Shown here: positions 22,820-31,814 of the stretch, piece by piece
Position numbering within the stretch: the first letter of the stretch is position 1
How the letters are laid out: each line of letters begins with the position of its first letter
Assembly: GCA_945897795.1 (NCBI GenBank)
Contig: CAMDFT010000021.1
Location: 1 to 40,143, forward strand
Length of the DNA stretch: 40,143 bases
Source of the DNA: Limnohabitans sp. Rim8
Lineage (GTDB): Bacteria > Pseudomonadota > Gammaproteobacteria > Burkholderiales > Burkholderiaceae_C
Direction of reading: 5' to 3'
Position numbers and translations under genes: made by a program
Notes under the pieces: model-generated
Database searches by the model: none
What the model saw: only the letters and a program-made list of their open reading frames with translations
Told to the model about the DNA's origin: nothing

Positions 22820-23778
22820 AGCAGCCGCATCTTTTCGACAAGATCGACCTTCAACTCATTCGGACCCTCCATACCTTGCTCATCGAACGCAGTGTCTCCA
22901 AAACCGCCATGCGACTCGGCCAGCAGCAGCCCGCCGTGTCCGTGGCGCTCAAGCGCTTGCGCGAGCTGACGGGTGACCCGATTTTGGTGCGCGCTGGCAC
23001 CGGCATGGTGCCCACCGATGTAGGCTTGCAGATGCTGGGGCCGGTGTCGCAAATTTTGCAATCGGCCGAGAGCCTGTTTTCGCCAAGTCGGGTGTTCGAT
23101 CCGGCCCATGCCAGCAAGACCTTTCGCATTGCTGCCAGCGACACGCTGGACCCACTGTTTTTGCCCGCGCTCATGGCCCGCATCAAATCACTCGCGCCCG
23201 GTTGCGGGGTCGAGGTGCATGCGCTGTCGGGCCAAGCCCAATACGCACACGACCTGGGCCAGGGCCTGATTGACGTGGTCATTGGCAACTGGGCTCAGCC
23301 CAGCGAAGAGCTGCACCGCGCCCAGTTGTTTGAAGACGATGTGATGTGTCTCGTCAGTAGCAAGCATCCGGCGGTGCGCCGTGGCTGGACGCAAGACGAC
23401 TGGCTGGCCTGCGAGCACATTGCGCCCACTCCGGCTTATCCCGGTTGGCGCGGCGTGATCGACGAGCACCTGGATCGGCTGAACCTGTCGCGCCACATCA
23501 CCGCGCGTTGCGCCCACTTTGGTTTGATGCCGCGCATGGTGGCATCGAGTTTGCTTGTGCTGACCACCGGCCGCCAGTACTGCCAGCGCTTTTTACAAGG
23601 CGCTGAATCGCAGGGCGGCTTGGCCCTGCTGCCTTGCCCGGTGCCCTTTCCCAAGATGGTTTATTACCAGCTGTGGCACGAACGCAGCCACAGCTCCGCC
23701 GCAGCCAAATGGTTGCGGGAACAGGTGAAAATCAGCGCTTCCCAATTGCCCCATCCCCAAATCTCTAACCCGACATGA
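22816..23778 (+). CDS. LysR-family regulator of the purine transporter operon
   Basis: This 320-residue LysR protein has the usual N-terminal winged helix (IDLQLIRTLHTLLIERSVSK, TAMRLGQQQPAVSVALKRL, ILVRAGTGMVPT) and an effector domain (KTFRIAASDTLDPLFLPAL, GLIDVVIGNW). I start at the ATG at 22816; a GTG six codons earlier is less likely. The stop TGA overlaps the ATG of the ABC ATPase gene as ATGA, which puts the regulator and its presumed target in one transcript. This is unlike the usual divergent LysR layout. It would most simply respond to purine import or breakdown products. Confidence 0.9.
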   Translation: MKQPHLFDKIDLQLIRTLHTLLIERSVSKTAMRLGQQQPAVSVALKRLRELTGDPILVRAGTGMVPTDVGLQMLGPVSQILQSAESLFSPSRVFDPAHASKTFRIAASDTLDPLFLPALMARIKSLAPGCGVEVHALSGQAQYAHDLGQGLIDVVIGNWAQPSEELHRAQLFEDDVMCLVSSKHPAVRRGWTQDDWLACEHIAPTPAYPGWRGVIDEHLDRLNLSRHITARCAHFGLMPRMVASSLLVLTTGRQYCQRFLQGAESQGGLALLPCPVPFPKMVYYQLWHERSHSSAAAKWLREQVKISASQLPHPQISNPT

Positions 23779-25337
23779 CCACCCCCCTCTTGTCTTTACA
23801 GGGCATCACCAAACGCTACCCCGGCGTGGTGGCCAACCAGGACGTGTCGCTCACCGTGATGCCTGGCCAGGCCCATGCCGTGCTGGGCGAAAACGGCGCG
23901 GGCAAGTCCACGCTGATGAAAATCATCTACGGCTCGGTCAAGCCCGACGAGGGCCAGGTGGTGTTCAATGGCCAGCCGGTGCAAATCCGCAACCCGCAAG
24001 AAGCGCGCAAGCTGGGCATCAGCATGGTGTTTCAGCACTTCAGCCTGTTTGACACGCTCACCGTGGCCGAGAACGTTTGGCTGGGGCTGGACAAAACACT
24101 TAGCTTGGCGGAGGTAACCGAGCGCATCGTGGCCAAGGCCAGCGAATACGGCCTGGACCTGCAGCCCGAGCGCCCGGTGCACACCCTGAGCGTGGGCGAG
24201 ATGCAGCGGGTGGAAATCATCCGCGCCTTGTTGACCGAGCCCAAGCTATTGATTTTGGACGAGCCGACTTCGGTGCTGACACCGCAAGCAGTGGAGAAAC
24301 TTTTCGTGGTGCTGCACCAACTGGTCAGCCAAGGCGTCAGCATTTTGTACATCTCGCACAAGCTGCACGAGATACGGGCGCTGTGCAGCGCCTGCACCGT
24401 GCTGCGCGGCGGCAAGCTGACAGGTGTGTGCGATCCGCGTGAAGAGTCCAACGCCAGTCTCAGCCGTTTGATGATCGGGGCTGAGCCCCCGGCTTTGCAG
24501 CATGTGGCGCGCGAACCGGGTGTGGTGGTTTTGGCCGTTAAGGGCCTGAGCCTGACGCGCCAAGACCCGTTCGGGGTGGACCTGGACGGCATCAGCTTGC
24601 AGGTGCGTGCAGGCGAGGTGGTGGGCTTGGCGGGCGTGTCGGGCAACGGCCAAAAAGAATTGATGTGGGCCTTGTCGGGTGAAGACACCCGCGCAGGCGC
24701 GCAGTGCGGCGCGGCCAGTGTGAGCTTGTTGGGCCATCCGGTGGCGGCCCTGGGGCCGGTGCCGCGCAGGCAGATGGGGCTGCATTTTGTGCCCGAAGAG
24801 CGGCTGGGCCGGGGCGCTGTGCCCTCGCTCAGTCTGTCGCAAAACCTGCTGCTCACGCGCAGCGAGGCCGTGGGCGCAGGCGGTTGGGTGCGCATGGGTG
24901 TGCTGGCTGATCAGGCCCGCAGCATCATCGATCGATTCAAGGTGAAGGCCTCCGGACCTGACGCGCCAGCGCAGTCGCTGTCGGGCGGCAATTTGCAAAA
25001 GTTCATTGTGGGGCGCGAGATCAGCGCGACCCCGAAGCTGCTCATCGTCTCGCAACCCACTTGGGGCGTGGACGTGGGCGCGGCGGCGCAAATTCGCGCC
25101 GAGATTTTGGCGCTGCGTGACGCGGGTTGTGCCGTGTTGGTGGTGAGTGAGGAGTTGGAAGAATTGTTCGAGTTGTCTGACCGATTGCATGTGATTGCCA
25201 AGGGGCGTTTGTCGCCGTCTGTGGCGCGGGCCGAGGCCACGGTGGAACGCATTGGCGAGTGGATGAGTGGCCTGTGGCCCGATGCCCAAGCCCAAGTCCA
25301 TGATCAAACCCAGGAGGCGCAGCATGCTCAAGCTTGA
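23775..25337 (+). CDS. purine/nucleoside ABC transporter ATP-binding protein
   Basis: This 520-residue ATPase has two fused nucleotide-binding domains, as in BMP-family importers (NupA-like). Domain 1 has Walker A GENGAGKST at 38-46, signature LSVGEMQR at 138-145 and Walker B LLILDEPTS near 158-166. Domain 2 has a degenerate P-loop (GVSGNGQKELMWALSG), signature LSGGNLQKFIVGRE near 401 and a weak Walker B LLIVSQPTWGVD. It is cytoplasmic and drives import through the two permeases that follow. It starts inside the LysR stop and its end overlaps the next gene start by 14 bases. Confidence 0.92.
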   Translation: MTTPLLSLQGITKRYPGVVANQDVSLTVMPGQAHAVLGENGAGKSTLMKIIYGSVKPDEGQVVFNGQPVQIRNPQEARKLGISMVFQHFSLFDTLTVAENVWLGLDKTLSLAEVTERIVAKASEYGLDLQPERPVHTLSVGEMQRVEIIRALLTEPKLLILDEPTSVLTPQAVEKLFVVLHQLVSQGVSILYISHKLHEIRALCSACTVLRGGKLTGVCDPREESNASLSRLMIGAEPPALQHVAREPGVVVLAVKGLSLTRQDPFGVDLDGISLQVRAGEVVGLAGVSGNGQKELMWALSGEDTRAGAQCGAASVSLLGHPVAALGPVPRRQMGLHFVPEERLGRGAVPSLSLSQNLLLTRSEAVGAGGWVRMGVLADQARSIIDRFKVKASGPDAPAQSLSGGNLQKFIVGREISATPKLLIVSQPTWGVDVGAAAQIRAEILALRDAGCAVLVVSEELEELFELSDRLHVIAKGRLSPSVARAEATVERIGEWMSGLWPDAQAQVHDQTQEAQHAQA

Positions 25338-26397
25338 AATGCGGCCCCAGGCCTCGCGCCTGTGGACTTATGCCTCGCCCGTGCTGGCGCTGGTGCTGAC
25401 GGTGCTGCTGGGTGTGGCGCTGTTCATGGCGCTGGGCAAAGATCCGGTGCGCGGGCTGCAAATGTTCTTTTGGGAGCCCATCAAAAGTGGCTATGCCTTG
25501 GGCGAGTTGATGGTCAAGGCCACGCCTTTGCTGATCATCGCGCTGGGTTTGTCGGTGTGCTTCCGGTCCAACGTGTGGAACATCGGGGCCGAGGGGCAGT
25601 TTGTCATTGGCGCGGTGTGCGCCGGGGGCATGGCGCTGCTGGCGGACAAAGACACGGGCCGCTGGATCGTGTTGGCGGTGCTGCTGGCGGGGGTGTTGGG
25701 CGGCATGTTGTGGGCGGGCCTCACGGCGCTGCTGCTCGACCGATTCAATGCCAATGAAATTCTGGTCAGCCTGATGCTGGTGTATGTGGCCGACATGGTG
25801 CTGAGCTATTTGGTCTATGGCCCCTGGAAAGACCCGGCAGGTTTCAACTTTCCGCAATCCAAAACCTTCGAGGCGGTGACGCAGATCCCGCGTTTGATGG
25901 ACGGCTCGCGCGTGAGCGTGGGCTTGTTGATGGCGCTGGTGGGCGCGGGCTTGTTGTGGGTGTTTTTGTTCCGCACCCGTGCCGGGTTTGCCCAGCAAGT
26001 GGGCGGTCTGGCCCCGGCGGCGGCGCGCTATGCCGGCTTTTCTTCGCGCAAGGCGCTGTGGGTGGCTTTGCTCACGTCGGGTGGGGCTGCAGGCTTGGCG
26101 GGCGCTTTGGAAGTGGCAGGGCCCATTGGCCAGCTCACGCCCTATGTGCCTGCGGGCTACGGGTTTGCCGCGATCATCGTTGCGTTTGTGGGTCGCTTGC
26201 ACCCGGCGGGCATGGTGTTATCGGCGGTGCTGATGAGCATGTTCTACATCGGAGGGGAGCTTGCGCAATCGCGCTTGGGCCTGCCCAAGTCGATCACCGG
26301 CGTGTTCCAGGGTTTGCTGTTGTTTTGTTTGTTGGCGTGTGACACGCTGGTGGCCTACCGCTTGCGCTGGGTGGCGTCCAAGAAAGGAGGCGTGTGA
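25324..26397 (+). CDS. purine/nucleoside ABC transporter permease 1
   Basis: This 357-residue inner-membrane permease has many hydrophobic helices and belongs to the BMP-type (NupB/YufP-like) ABC permease family. Typical is the loop KATPLLIIALGLSVCFRSNV, then WNIGAEGQFVIGAV near residue 90. The start at 25324 has AGGAGG upstream and overlaps the ATPase gene; an earlier in-frame start at 25267 is unlikely. The stop TGA shares its last base with the ATG of the second permease. Confidence 0.9.
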   Translation: MLKLEMRPQASRLWTYASPVLALVLTVLLGVALFMALGKDPVRGLQMFFWEPIKSGYALGELMVKATPLLIIALGLSVCFRSNVWNIGAEGQFVIGAVCAGGMALLADKDTGRWIVLAVLLAGVLGGMLWAGLTALLLDRFNANEILVSLMLVYVADMVLSYLVYGPWKDPAGFNFPQSKTFEAVTQIPRLMDGSRVSVGLLMALVGAGLLWVFLFRTRAGFAQQVGGLAPAAARYAGFSSRKALWVALLTSGGAAGLAGALEVAGPIGQLTPYVPAGYGFAAIIVAFVGRLHPAGMVLSAVLMSMFYIGGELAQSRLGLPKSITGVFQGLLLFCLLACDTLVAYRLRWVASKKGGV

Positions 26398-27317
26398 TGG
26401 AGTCGTATGCATTGCTGATCGCAGCCACCCTGAATGCGGGCACGGTGCTGGCCATTGCCGCTTTGGGTTTGCTGATCAATGAAAAAGCTGGGGTCGTGAA
26501 CCTGGGTGCCGAGGGCCTGATGCTGTGCGCAGCCATCGCGGGTTTTGCGGCCGTGGTGCACACCGGCAACGACTGGCTGGGCTTTGCGGCGGGCATGGGC
26601 GCGGGCGCGGTGCTGGCGGCCATTTTTGGGGTGCTGGTGATTTGGCTGAACACCAACCAGTACGCCACGGGCCTGGCGCTGAGTTTGTTTGGTGTGGGTT
26701 TTTCGGCCTTTGTGGGCATTGGTTATGTGAAGGAAAAGCTGCCCGATCGGTCCCATTTTGCGGTGCCTTATCTGGCCGACATCCCGCTGGTGGGGCCTGC
26801 TTTGTTCAAGCAGCACCCGCTCGTTTATGGGGCGATGGCGCTGGTTTTGGCCCTGATTTGGTTCCTTTACAAAAGCCGCACCGGTTTGGTGCTGCGCGCG
26901 GTGGGTGAATCGCCCGCTTCGGCGCACGCCTTGGGCTACCCGGTGCGCCGCATTCGTCTGGCGGCGGTGGTGGCTGGGGGCGCTTTGTGCGGTCTGGCCG
27001 GGGCCTACATCTCGGTGATCTACACCCCGCTGTGGGTCGAGGGCATGGTGGCGGGCAAGGGCTGGATCGCCCTGGCCTTGACCACCTTTGCCACATGGCG
27101 TCCGGCACGCGTATTGCTTGGGGCTTACCTGTTTGGTGGCGTCACGATGCTGCAGTTCCATTTGCAGGGCGTGGGCGTGCAAGTGCCCAGCCAGTTGCTC
27201 ACGGCGCTGCCCTACATTGCCACCATCGTGGTGCTGGCCCTGATCTCGCGCAACCCCACCTGGATTCGCGTGAACATGCCAGCCTCGCTGGGCAAGCCCT
27301 TTTATCCCGGTTCATAA
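26397..27317 (+). CDS. purine/nucleoside ABC transporter permease 2
   Basis: This 306-residue permease is the usual second, shorter partner (NupC/YufQ-like), with ATLNAGTVLAIAALGLLINEKAG then VVNLGAEGLML at the start and TFATWRPARVLLGAYLFGGVT toward the end. The ATG at 26397 lies six bases after AGGAGG and overlaps the previous stop as TGATG. An in-frame GTG one codon upstream is less likely. It forms the membrane channel with permease 1. Confidence 0.9.
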   Translation: MESYALLIAATLNAGTVLAIAALGLLINEKAGVVNLGAEGLMLCAAIAGFAAVVHTGNDWLGFAAGMGAGAVLAAIFGVLVIWLNTNQYATGLALSLFGVGFSAFVGIGYVKEKLPDRSHFAVPYLADIPLVGPALFKQHPLVYGAMALVLALIWFLYKSRTGLVLRAVGESPASAHALGYPVRRIRLAAVVAGGALCGLAGAYISVIYTPLWVEGMVAGKGWIALALTTFATWRPARVLLGAYLFGGVTMLQFHLQGVGVQVPSQLLTALPYIATIVVLALISRNPTWIRVNMPASLGKPFYPGS

Positions 27318-27362
27318 TTGCTTTCTTTCAACCCCCCGTAACCCTGTTCTAAAGGACATGAC

Positions 27363-28496
27363 ATGACAGACCTCTCCAAGCGCTCCATCGTCAAGATGGT
27401 GGCCCTGACCGCTGTGGCCGCCGCCGCACTGGTCGGCTGTGGCAAAAAAGAAGAAGCCCCAAAGGCTGCGGCCCCCGCTGTGGCCAAGCCTGAGCCTTTG
27501 AAGATTGCGTTTGCGTACGTCGGCCCTGTGGGCGACGGCGGTTGGACCTTTGCGCACGACAACGGCCGCAAAGAAATCGAAAAAGCCTTCGGCGACAAAG
27601 TCGTCACCACCTTCGTTGAAAAAGTGCCAGAAAGCGCTGACGCTGAGCGCGTGATCCGCGACATGGCTGCCCAAGGCAACAAGCTGATTTTTGGCACCAC
27701 CTTCGGCTACATGGAGCCCATGCTCAAAGTCGCTGCAGACAACAAGGGCGTCAAGTTTGAGCACGCCACCGGCTACAAAACCGCCGAGAACATGCGCACT
27801 TACGACAGCCGCACCTACGAAGGCGCGTACATGGCGGGTGTGATCGCGGGCAAGATGACCAAGACCAACGTCTTGGGCGTGGTGGCTTCCATCCCAATCC
27901 CCGAGGTGATTCGCAACATCAACAGCTACACCATGGGCGCGCAGTCGGTCAACCCCAAGATCAAGACCAAAGTGGTCTGGGTCAATGAGTGGTTCAACCC
28001 ACCGAAAGAGTCCGAAGCCGCCACCTCGCTGATCAACGGCGGTGCAGACGTGCTGATGCAAAACACCGATTCGTCAGCTGTGTTGCAGACTGCCGAGAAA
28101 ATGGGCAAGCGCGCCTTTGGCTGGGATTCCGACATGACCGCCTACGGCCCCAAGGCCCACCTGGGCTCGGCCGTGATCAACTGGGGCCCTTACTACGTCA
28201 AGGCCGTGGGTGAAGCCCTGGAAGGCAAGTGGAGCACCGGTTCGAGCTGGTGGGGCGTGAAAGAAGGCGCGATCGAGATGGTCAACGTGGCCGCTGACGT
28301 GCCAGAAGACACCAAAAAGCGCATCGCCGAGATCAATGCGGGCCTGAAAGACGGCAGCTTCTCCATCTGGAAGGGCCCGATCGTGGACCAGTCCGGTAAG
28401 GAAATGCTGGCCAAAGACACTGTCGCCGACGACAAGTTCCTGGGCGGCGTGATGTTCTACGTCAAGGGCGTGGAAGGCAAGATCCCAGGCAAGTGA
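27363..28496 (+). CDS. BMP-family purine/nucleoside-binding lipoprotein
   Basis: This 377-residue protein is the periplasmic receptor of the importer. A lipoprotein signal ends in LVGC, so Cys26 would be lipidated. A low-complexity alanine/lysine linker follows, then the BMP (PnrA-like) fold with KIAFAYVGPVGDGGWTFAHDNG, GTTFGYMEPML, the segment YEGAYMAGVIAGKMTKTN and GADVLMQNTDSSAV. It resembles BMP proteins known to bind purine nucleosides or bases, but the exact ligand is not visible. It is the last gene of the LysR-ABC operon and is followed by a strong terminator. Confidence 0.9.
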   Translation: MTDLSKRSIVKMVALTAVAAAALVGCGKKEEAPKAAAPAVAKPEPLKIAFAYVGPVGDGGWTFAHDNGRKEIEKAFGDKVVTTFVEKVPESADAERVIRDMAAQGNKLIFGTTFGYMEPMLKVAADNKGVKFEHATGYKTAENMRTYDSRTYEGAYMAGVIAGKMTKTNVLGVVASIPIPEVIRNINSYTMGAQSVNPKIKTKVVWVNEWFNPPKESEAATSLINGGADVLMQNTDSSAVLQTAEKMGKRAFGWDSDMTAYGPKAHLGSAVINWGPYYVKAVGEALEGKWSTGSSWWGVKEGAIEMVNVAADVPEDTKKRIAEINAGLKDGSFSIWKGPIVDQSGKEMLAKDTVADDKFLGGVMFYVKGVEGKIPGK

Positions 28497-28508
28497 TGGG
28501 TGTGCTGA

Positions 28509-28524
28509 GCGGCCTTCGGGCCGC
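28509..28524 (+). terminator. UUCG-loop hairpin after the purine transporter operon
   Basis: GCGGCC and GGCCGC enclose the stable tetraloop TTCG directly after the receptor gene stop. No T-tract follows; it may stabilise the transcript end or assist the next terminator. Confidence 0.4.
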
Positions 28525-28529
28525 CATTT

Positions 28530-28559
28530 AAAAAAGGCTGTCCATGGACAGCCTTTTTT
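28530..28559. terminator. strong bidirectional terminator
   Basis: A perfect 30-base palindrome has the arm AAAAAAGGCTGTCCA, so it gives a GC-rich stem flanked by A6 and T6. It stops the purine-transporter operon from the left and the carotenoid-oxygenase operon from the right. Confidence 0.88.
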
Positions 28560-28577
28560 GTTGGAGCCGGTTCAGCG

Positions 28578-30035
28578 TTACGGCCTCAATTCACGCGCAT
28601 CGGCCCAGCAGGCATGGGTGCCGCTGCTGATGCGGTGGGGCAAGATGATGCGCGCCACCGGGCCGGCATCGATGTGCTGCGCATCCAGTACCACGCATTC
28701 CGACTGATCGGTCTTCATGTCGGTCACAAAGCTCACCACATAGCCGTCGTCTTCGCTTTGGGCATCGTGACAGGGGGCCATGGGGGACTCGCTGCCAAAG
28801 CGGCCTTCGCCGAACAGGTAGGTTTGCGATTGCCCAGTGGTGTGGTCGTAGCGCAGGATGCCATCGAACAGGAAGGAGCCCGGGTGCGCGATCATGTTGT
28901 AGGCATAGCGGTAAGGCTGGCCCCAATAAGCGGCATTGATCATGCCGAATTCCAGATGCCTTTCATCCAGTCGCTTCTCTGAGCTTTTTCCCGTGCGCAG
29001 GTTCAATCGCCATTCGTACAAGGTGGGGCCATAACGTTCGGGTCCCAAGGTGTTGCCCGAGTTGTCGTAGCCAGCCTTGGGCATGGGGGTTTTCTGGTGG
29101 TAGCCATGCAGCACGATCTCGTCGCCTTCTTCCCAGGCGTTGAGCCAGTGCAGCACATAGGTGGGGCTGGCTTCAAACCAGCGGATACCGGTCTGGGGCG
29201 CGCCTCGCCTGGGCACCACGGCAAAACGCGAGGGCTGCTGCTCAAAGTAGCGCAGCTTGTGTTTGCCCTGTGGCAGCAAATCTTCGTCCCAGTGCAGGGG
29301 GAAGTCGTTGAGGATGGCAAAGTGTTCGGTGAACACCATGTCATGGGGCAAACGCGGGCCAGGCAAGGGCACCGGCACATAGTGCACCAACTGGTTGTGG
29401 CGGTCGACCTCGCCGTAATGCATGTAGGGCGCATGTTTGCTGTAGTTGAAAAACAGCAAATCGCCAGTCCTAGGGCAAACTTTGGGGTGGGCGCTGATGC
29501 CGCCATCGGGCAGGACTTGGTGGCCCCAGTCGTCCACGCCTTTGAACTCGAGTGTGCGGGCATCCAGCCGATAGGGCTCGCCGCATTGGTAAAACGTGGT
29601 CAGTGCCATGCCTGCATGCACGATCACATCGGTGGCCGAGCTGTCGCGCAGGCCGCCGCGAGCGCCCCAACCTGGGCGCAAAGCCAGCGAGGGTTTGTCG
29701 ATCAGCCCGGCATACAGAGCCTGGCCTGCGGCTTGTTCTTCCATGAAGGCTTGGGTGCGGATGAAGCGGTTGCGGTATTCGCAGCGGCCATGCTCAAAGC
29801 GCATCATGTGCAGCATGCCGTCGCCATCGAACAGGTGGTAGGTGCCCAAGGGCTGGTGCACCGGGTTTTGCGTGTTGCGCAGATACACCCCGTTCAGGCG
29901 CTTGGGGATCTCACCAATGACCTGCAGGTCGGTGGCATTCCATTCCTGGTAGTTGGGCGTGAAAGGCCCGGTCATCAGCGGATGCTTGTCAGGAATCAGG
30001 GTGGGACGGATTTCCGAAACGAGTTCAGCTTGCAT
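28578..30035 (-). CDS. carotenoid-oxygenase-family cleavage dioxygenase 1
   Basis: This about 485-residue enzyme belongs to the carotenoid/apocarotenoid/stilbene cleavage oxygenases, which split a C=C bond with O2 at a four-histidine Fe(II). The histidines are visible: SAHPKV (H183), LPHDMVFTEHF (H231), VLHWLNAWEEGDE (H296) and GTHACW (H474). The N-terminus LNGVYLRNTQNP and LFDGDGMLH are typical. The lysine that binds the phenol in lignostilbene dioxygenases is not seen; the region reads FYQCGEP, closer to apocarotenoid enzymes. No Shine-Dalgarno supports either this ATG or the one 11 codons upstream (30068). It is the last gene of a seven-gene operon. The substrate is unknown. Confidence 0.85.
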   Translation of the reverse strand: MQAELVSEIRPTLIPDKHPLMTGPFTPNYQEWNATDLQVIGEIPKRLNGVYLRNTQNPVHQPLGTYHLFDGDGMLHMMRFEHGRCEYRNRFIRTQAFMEEQAAGQALYAGLIDKPSLALRPGWGARGGLRDSSATDVIVHAGMALTTFYQCGEPYRLDARTLEFKGVDDWGHQVLPDGGISAHPKVCPRTGDLLFFNYSKHAPYMHYGEVDRHNQLVHYVPVPLPGPRLPHDMVFTEHFAILNDFPLHWDEDLLPQGKHKLRYFEQQPSRFAVVPRRGAPQTGIRWFEASPTYVLHWLNAWEEGDEIVLHGYHQKTPMPKAGYDNSGNTLGPERYGPTLYEWRLNLRTGKSSEKRLDERHLEFGMINAAYWGQPYRYAYNMIAHPGSFLFDGILRYDHTTGQSQTYLFGEGRFGSESPMAPCHDAQSEDDGYVVSFVTDMKTDQSECVVLDAQHIDAGPVARIILPHRISSGTHACWADARELRP

Positions 30036-30110
30036 GAGTGGCTTTATAGGAAGTGGCCAAGGGCTCATGGGTGTTAAAAATTCATGAGGCCAATCGCATC
30101 GGTACGGGGT

Positions 30111-31121
30111 TCAGTCCAGCACAATGCCGCCGATCGCCTGGATGACTTTGCCCCAACGTTCTGCATCCTCCTTGAGCCAATTCCGCAGTTTGTCGGGTGT
30201 GCTTCCTGTCAAGGTGTAGCCCAGTGAAGTGAACCGATCAGACACGGAGGGATCATTCAGTGCCGTGATGGTGTCTGCGGACACCTTGTTCAAAATGGCT
30301 TGAGGTGTGCCTACCGGCGCGAGCAGACCAAAACGCGCATAAGTGCCCTCCATGGCGGGATATGCCTGCTCGGTGAAGGTGGCGACATCCGGCAGCAAGG
30401 GTGACCGAGCGGGCCCGTTGATGGCAATCGCTCTGAGCTTGCCTGCTTTGATCTGGGATTGCGCTGTTGCCAAGTCGGCCAGAGTCAGGGTGATTTGACC
30501 GGCAATCAAGTCGCTCACTGCGGGCCCTGTGCCTTTGTAGGGGACATGGATCATGTCTATGCCGGCACTTTGATTAAAGGCTTCAATGGCCAGATGCGCA
30601 CCCGATCCCTGTCCAAAAGAGCCATAGCTCAATTTTTTGGGTTGTGCTTTGGCCAATGCCACCAGCTCTTTGAGGTTGGTGACTGCTGTGGTGCTGTTGA
30701 CCAAAAAGGCGGCAGGTGCAATGCCTACGTGCGAGACTGGCGCCAGTTGTTTGAGTGGGTCATGAGGCAGTTTTCTGAAAATGACGGGGTTGATGACAAG
30801 GGGTGAGGCGGAGCTCATCAACAGTGTGAAACCATCTGGTGCGGCTTTGACCACGGCGTCCACACCAATGATGCCCGAAGCCCCTGCTTTATTTTCGACC
30901 ACAACCGATTGCTTCCAAATTTCGGACAATCGCTGCGCAAGGGTTCGGGCGATCAGGTCAGAACCAGAGCCCGCTGCTGTGGGCACAATGATTCGCACGG
31001 GCTTATCGGGCCATGGCGATTGGGCACAGACCAAGCCTGTCAGACAGGCCAGAAAAATACCCGCCCAAAAACGAATGGCATATCGGCAAGTTTTGAGTCG
31101 CGGTATTTCAAAGTGGTTCAT
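30111..31121 (-). CDS. Bug-family (TTT) periplasmic substrate-binding protein
   Basis: This receptor of about 336 residues has a signal peptide ending GLVCAQS and the Bug core WPDKPVRIIVPTAAGSGSD, VVENKAGASGIIGVDAV, KAAPDGFTLLM and IHVPYKGTGPAVSDLIAGQ. The start at 31121 is supported by GGAG six bases upstream and overlaps the flavin-reductase gene by 14 bases. It is one of two TTT receptors in the operon and sits between the flavin reductase and the first oxygenase. TctA/TctB permeases are not in the window. A carboxylated substrate or product of the oxygenase pathway is the likely ligand. Confidence 0.9.
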   Translation of the reverse strand: MNHFEIPRLKTCRYAIRFWAGIFLACLTGLVCAQSPWPDKPVRIIVPTAAGSGSDLIARTLAQRLSEIWKQSVVVENKAGASGIIGVDAVVKAAPDGFTLLMSSASPLVINPVIFRKLPHDPLKQLAPVSHVGIAPAAFLVNSTTAVTNLKELVALAKAQPKKLSYGSFGQGSGAHLAIEAFNQSAGIDMIHVPYKGTGPAVSDLIAGQITLTLADLATAQSQIKAGKLRAIAINGPARSPLLPDVATFTEQAYPAMEGTYARFGLLAPVGTPQAILNKVSADTITALNDPSVSDRFTSLGYTLTGSTPDKLRNWLKEDAERWGKVIQAIGGIVLD

Positions 31122-31803
31122 TGTCATCTCCGTTTTGAAGCTGATGGGACAGGGTTTCATGCAAATGTGAAATGCCTGCAGCGTCTCTGCCTGTGAACTC
31201 TGTCAATTCGTAGCTGTGACTGACATCGGTGTAATCCCTGTAGCCCAATCGTGCCAAGGGCCTGAGGCGGCTGATGTCGATGCGCCCATCTTTGGTCAAG
31301 GCGTTATCTTCTATGTGTATGCCCACGACTTCGGCGACCAAGATCCATGCAGACGAATCCAGACTGCGGCCAGGAACATGCAGTTTTTGCGTCAGTCGGC
31401 ATTCAAAGTGGACGGGGGAGCCTTTGACCCTGCGCGCTTGAACATGCCGTGATGGCAACCATGGAATGTTCAGTGCCTCAAACTCATCGACCCCAGGTGC
31501 CATGTCTTTGGAAGAACCCAACACCCAGTCCTTGAGGTCATAGGTGGCCATGTTCCAGACAAACTCGCCTGTCTCCAGAATATTGGCCGTGGTGTCCTTG
31601 AGCTGCCCGGACTCTCTTGCATTGGCCGCCACCATCACAGTGGGGGGATCCCAGGTGATGTTCTGAAACTGGCTGTAAGGTGCCAAATTGTGAACCCCAC
31701 TGGCGCTGACGGTCGAAATCCAGCCGATGGGGCGCGGCACACAGCAGGACTTGAACGGGTTGTAGGGCAGGCCAGAGACCTCGGACTGGGGCGAATAAAA
31801 CAT
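31108..31803 (-). CDS. flavin reductase family (FMN-binding split-barrel) protein
   Basis: This 231-residue protein has the flavin-reductase-like FMN fold, with PYNPFKSCCVPRPIGWISTVS then GVHNLAPYSQFQNITWDPP near the N-terminus. Relatives either supply reduced flavin to two-component monooxygenases (HpaC, NtaB) or act as flavoredoxins. No flavin-dependent oxygenase component is in the operon, so the partner is elsewhere or the protein works with another redox step. It is 11 bases from the upstream receptor gene and overlaps the downstream one. Confidence 0.85.
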   Translation of the reverse strand: MFYSPQSEVSGLPYNPFKSCCVPRPIGWISTVSASGVHNLAPYSQFQNITWDPPTVMVAANARESGQLKDTTANILETGEFVWNMATYDLKDWVLGSSKDMAPGVDEFEALNIPWLPSRHVQARRVKGSPVHFECRLTQKLHVPGRSLDSSAWILVAEVVGIHIEDNALTKDGRIDISRLRPLARLGYRDYTDVSHSYELTEFTGRDAAGISHLHETLSHQLQNGDDNEPL

Positions 31804-31814
31804 GATCGACCGAT

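Noticed and set aside
24246-25331. 361-codon minus-strand frame over the ABC ATPase
   Set aside because: It is antisense to a gene with complete Walker and signature motifs.
29097-30077. 326-codon plus-strand frame over oxygenase 1
   Set aside because: It is a shadow of the oxygenase, of low complexity and without a domain.
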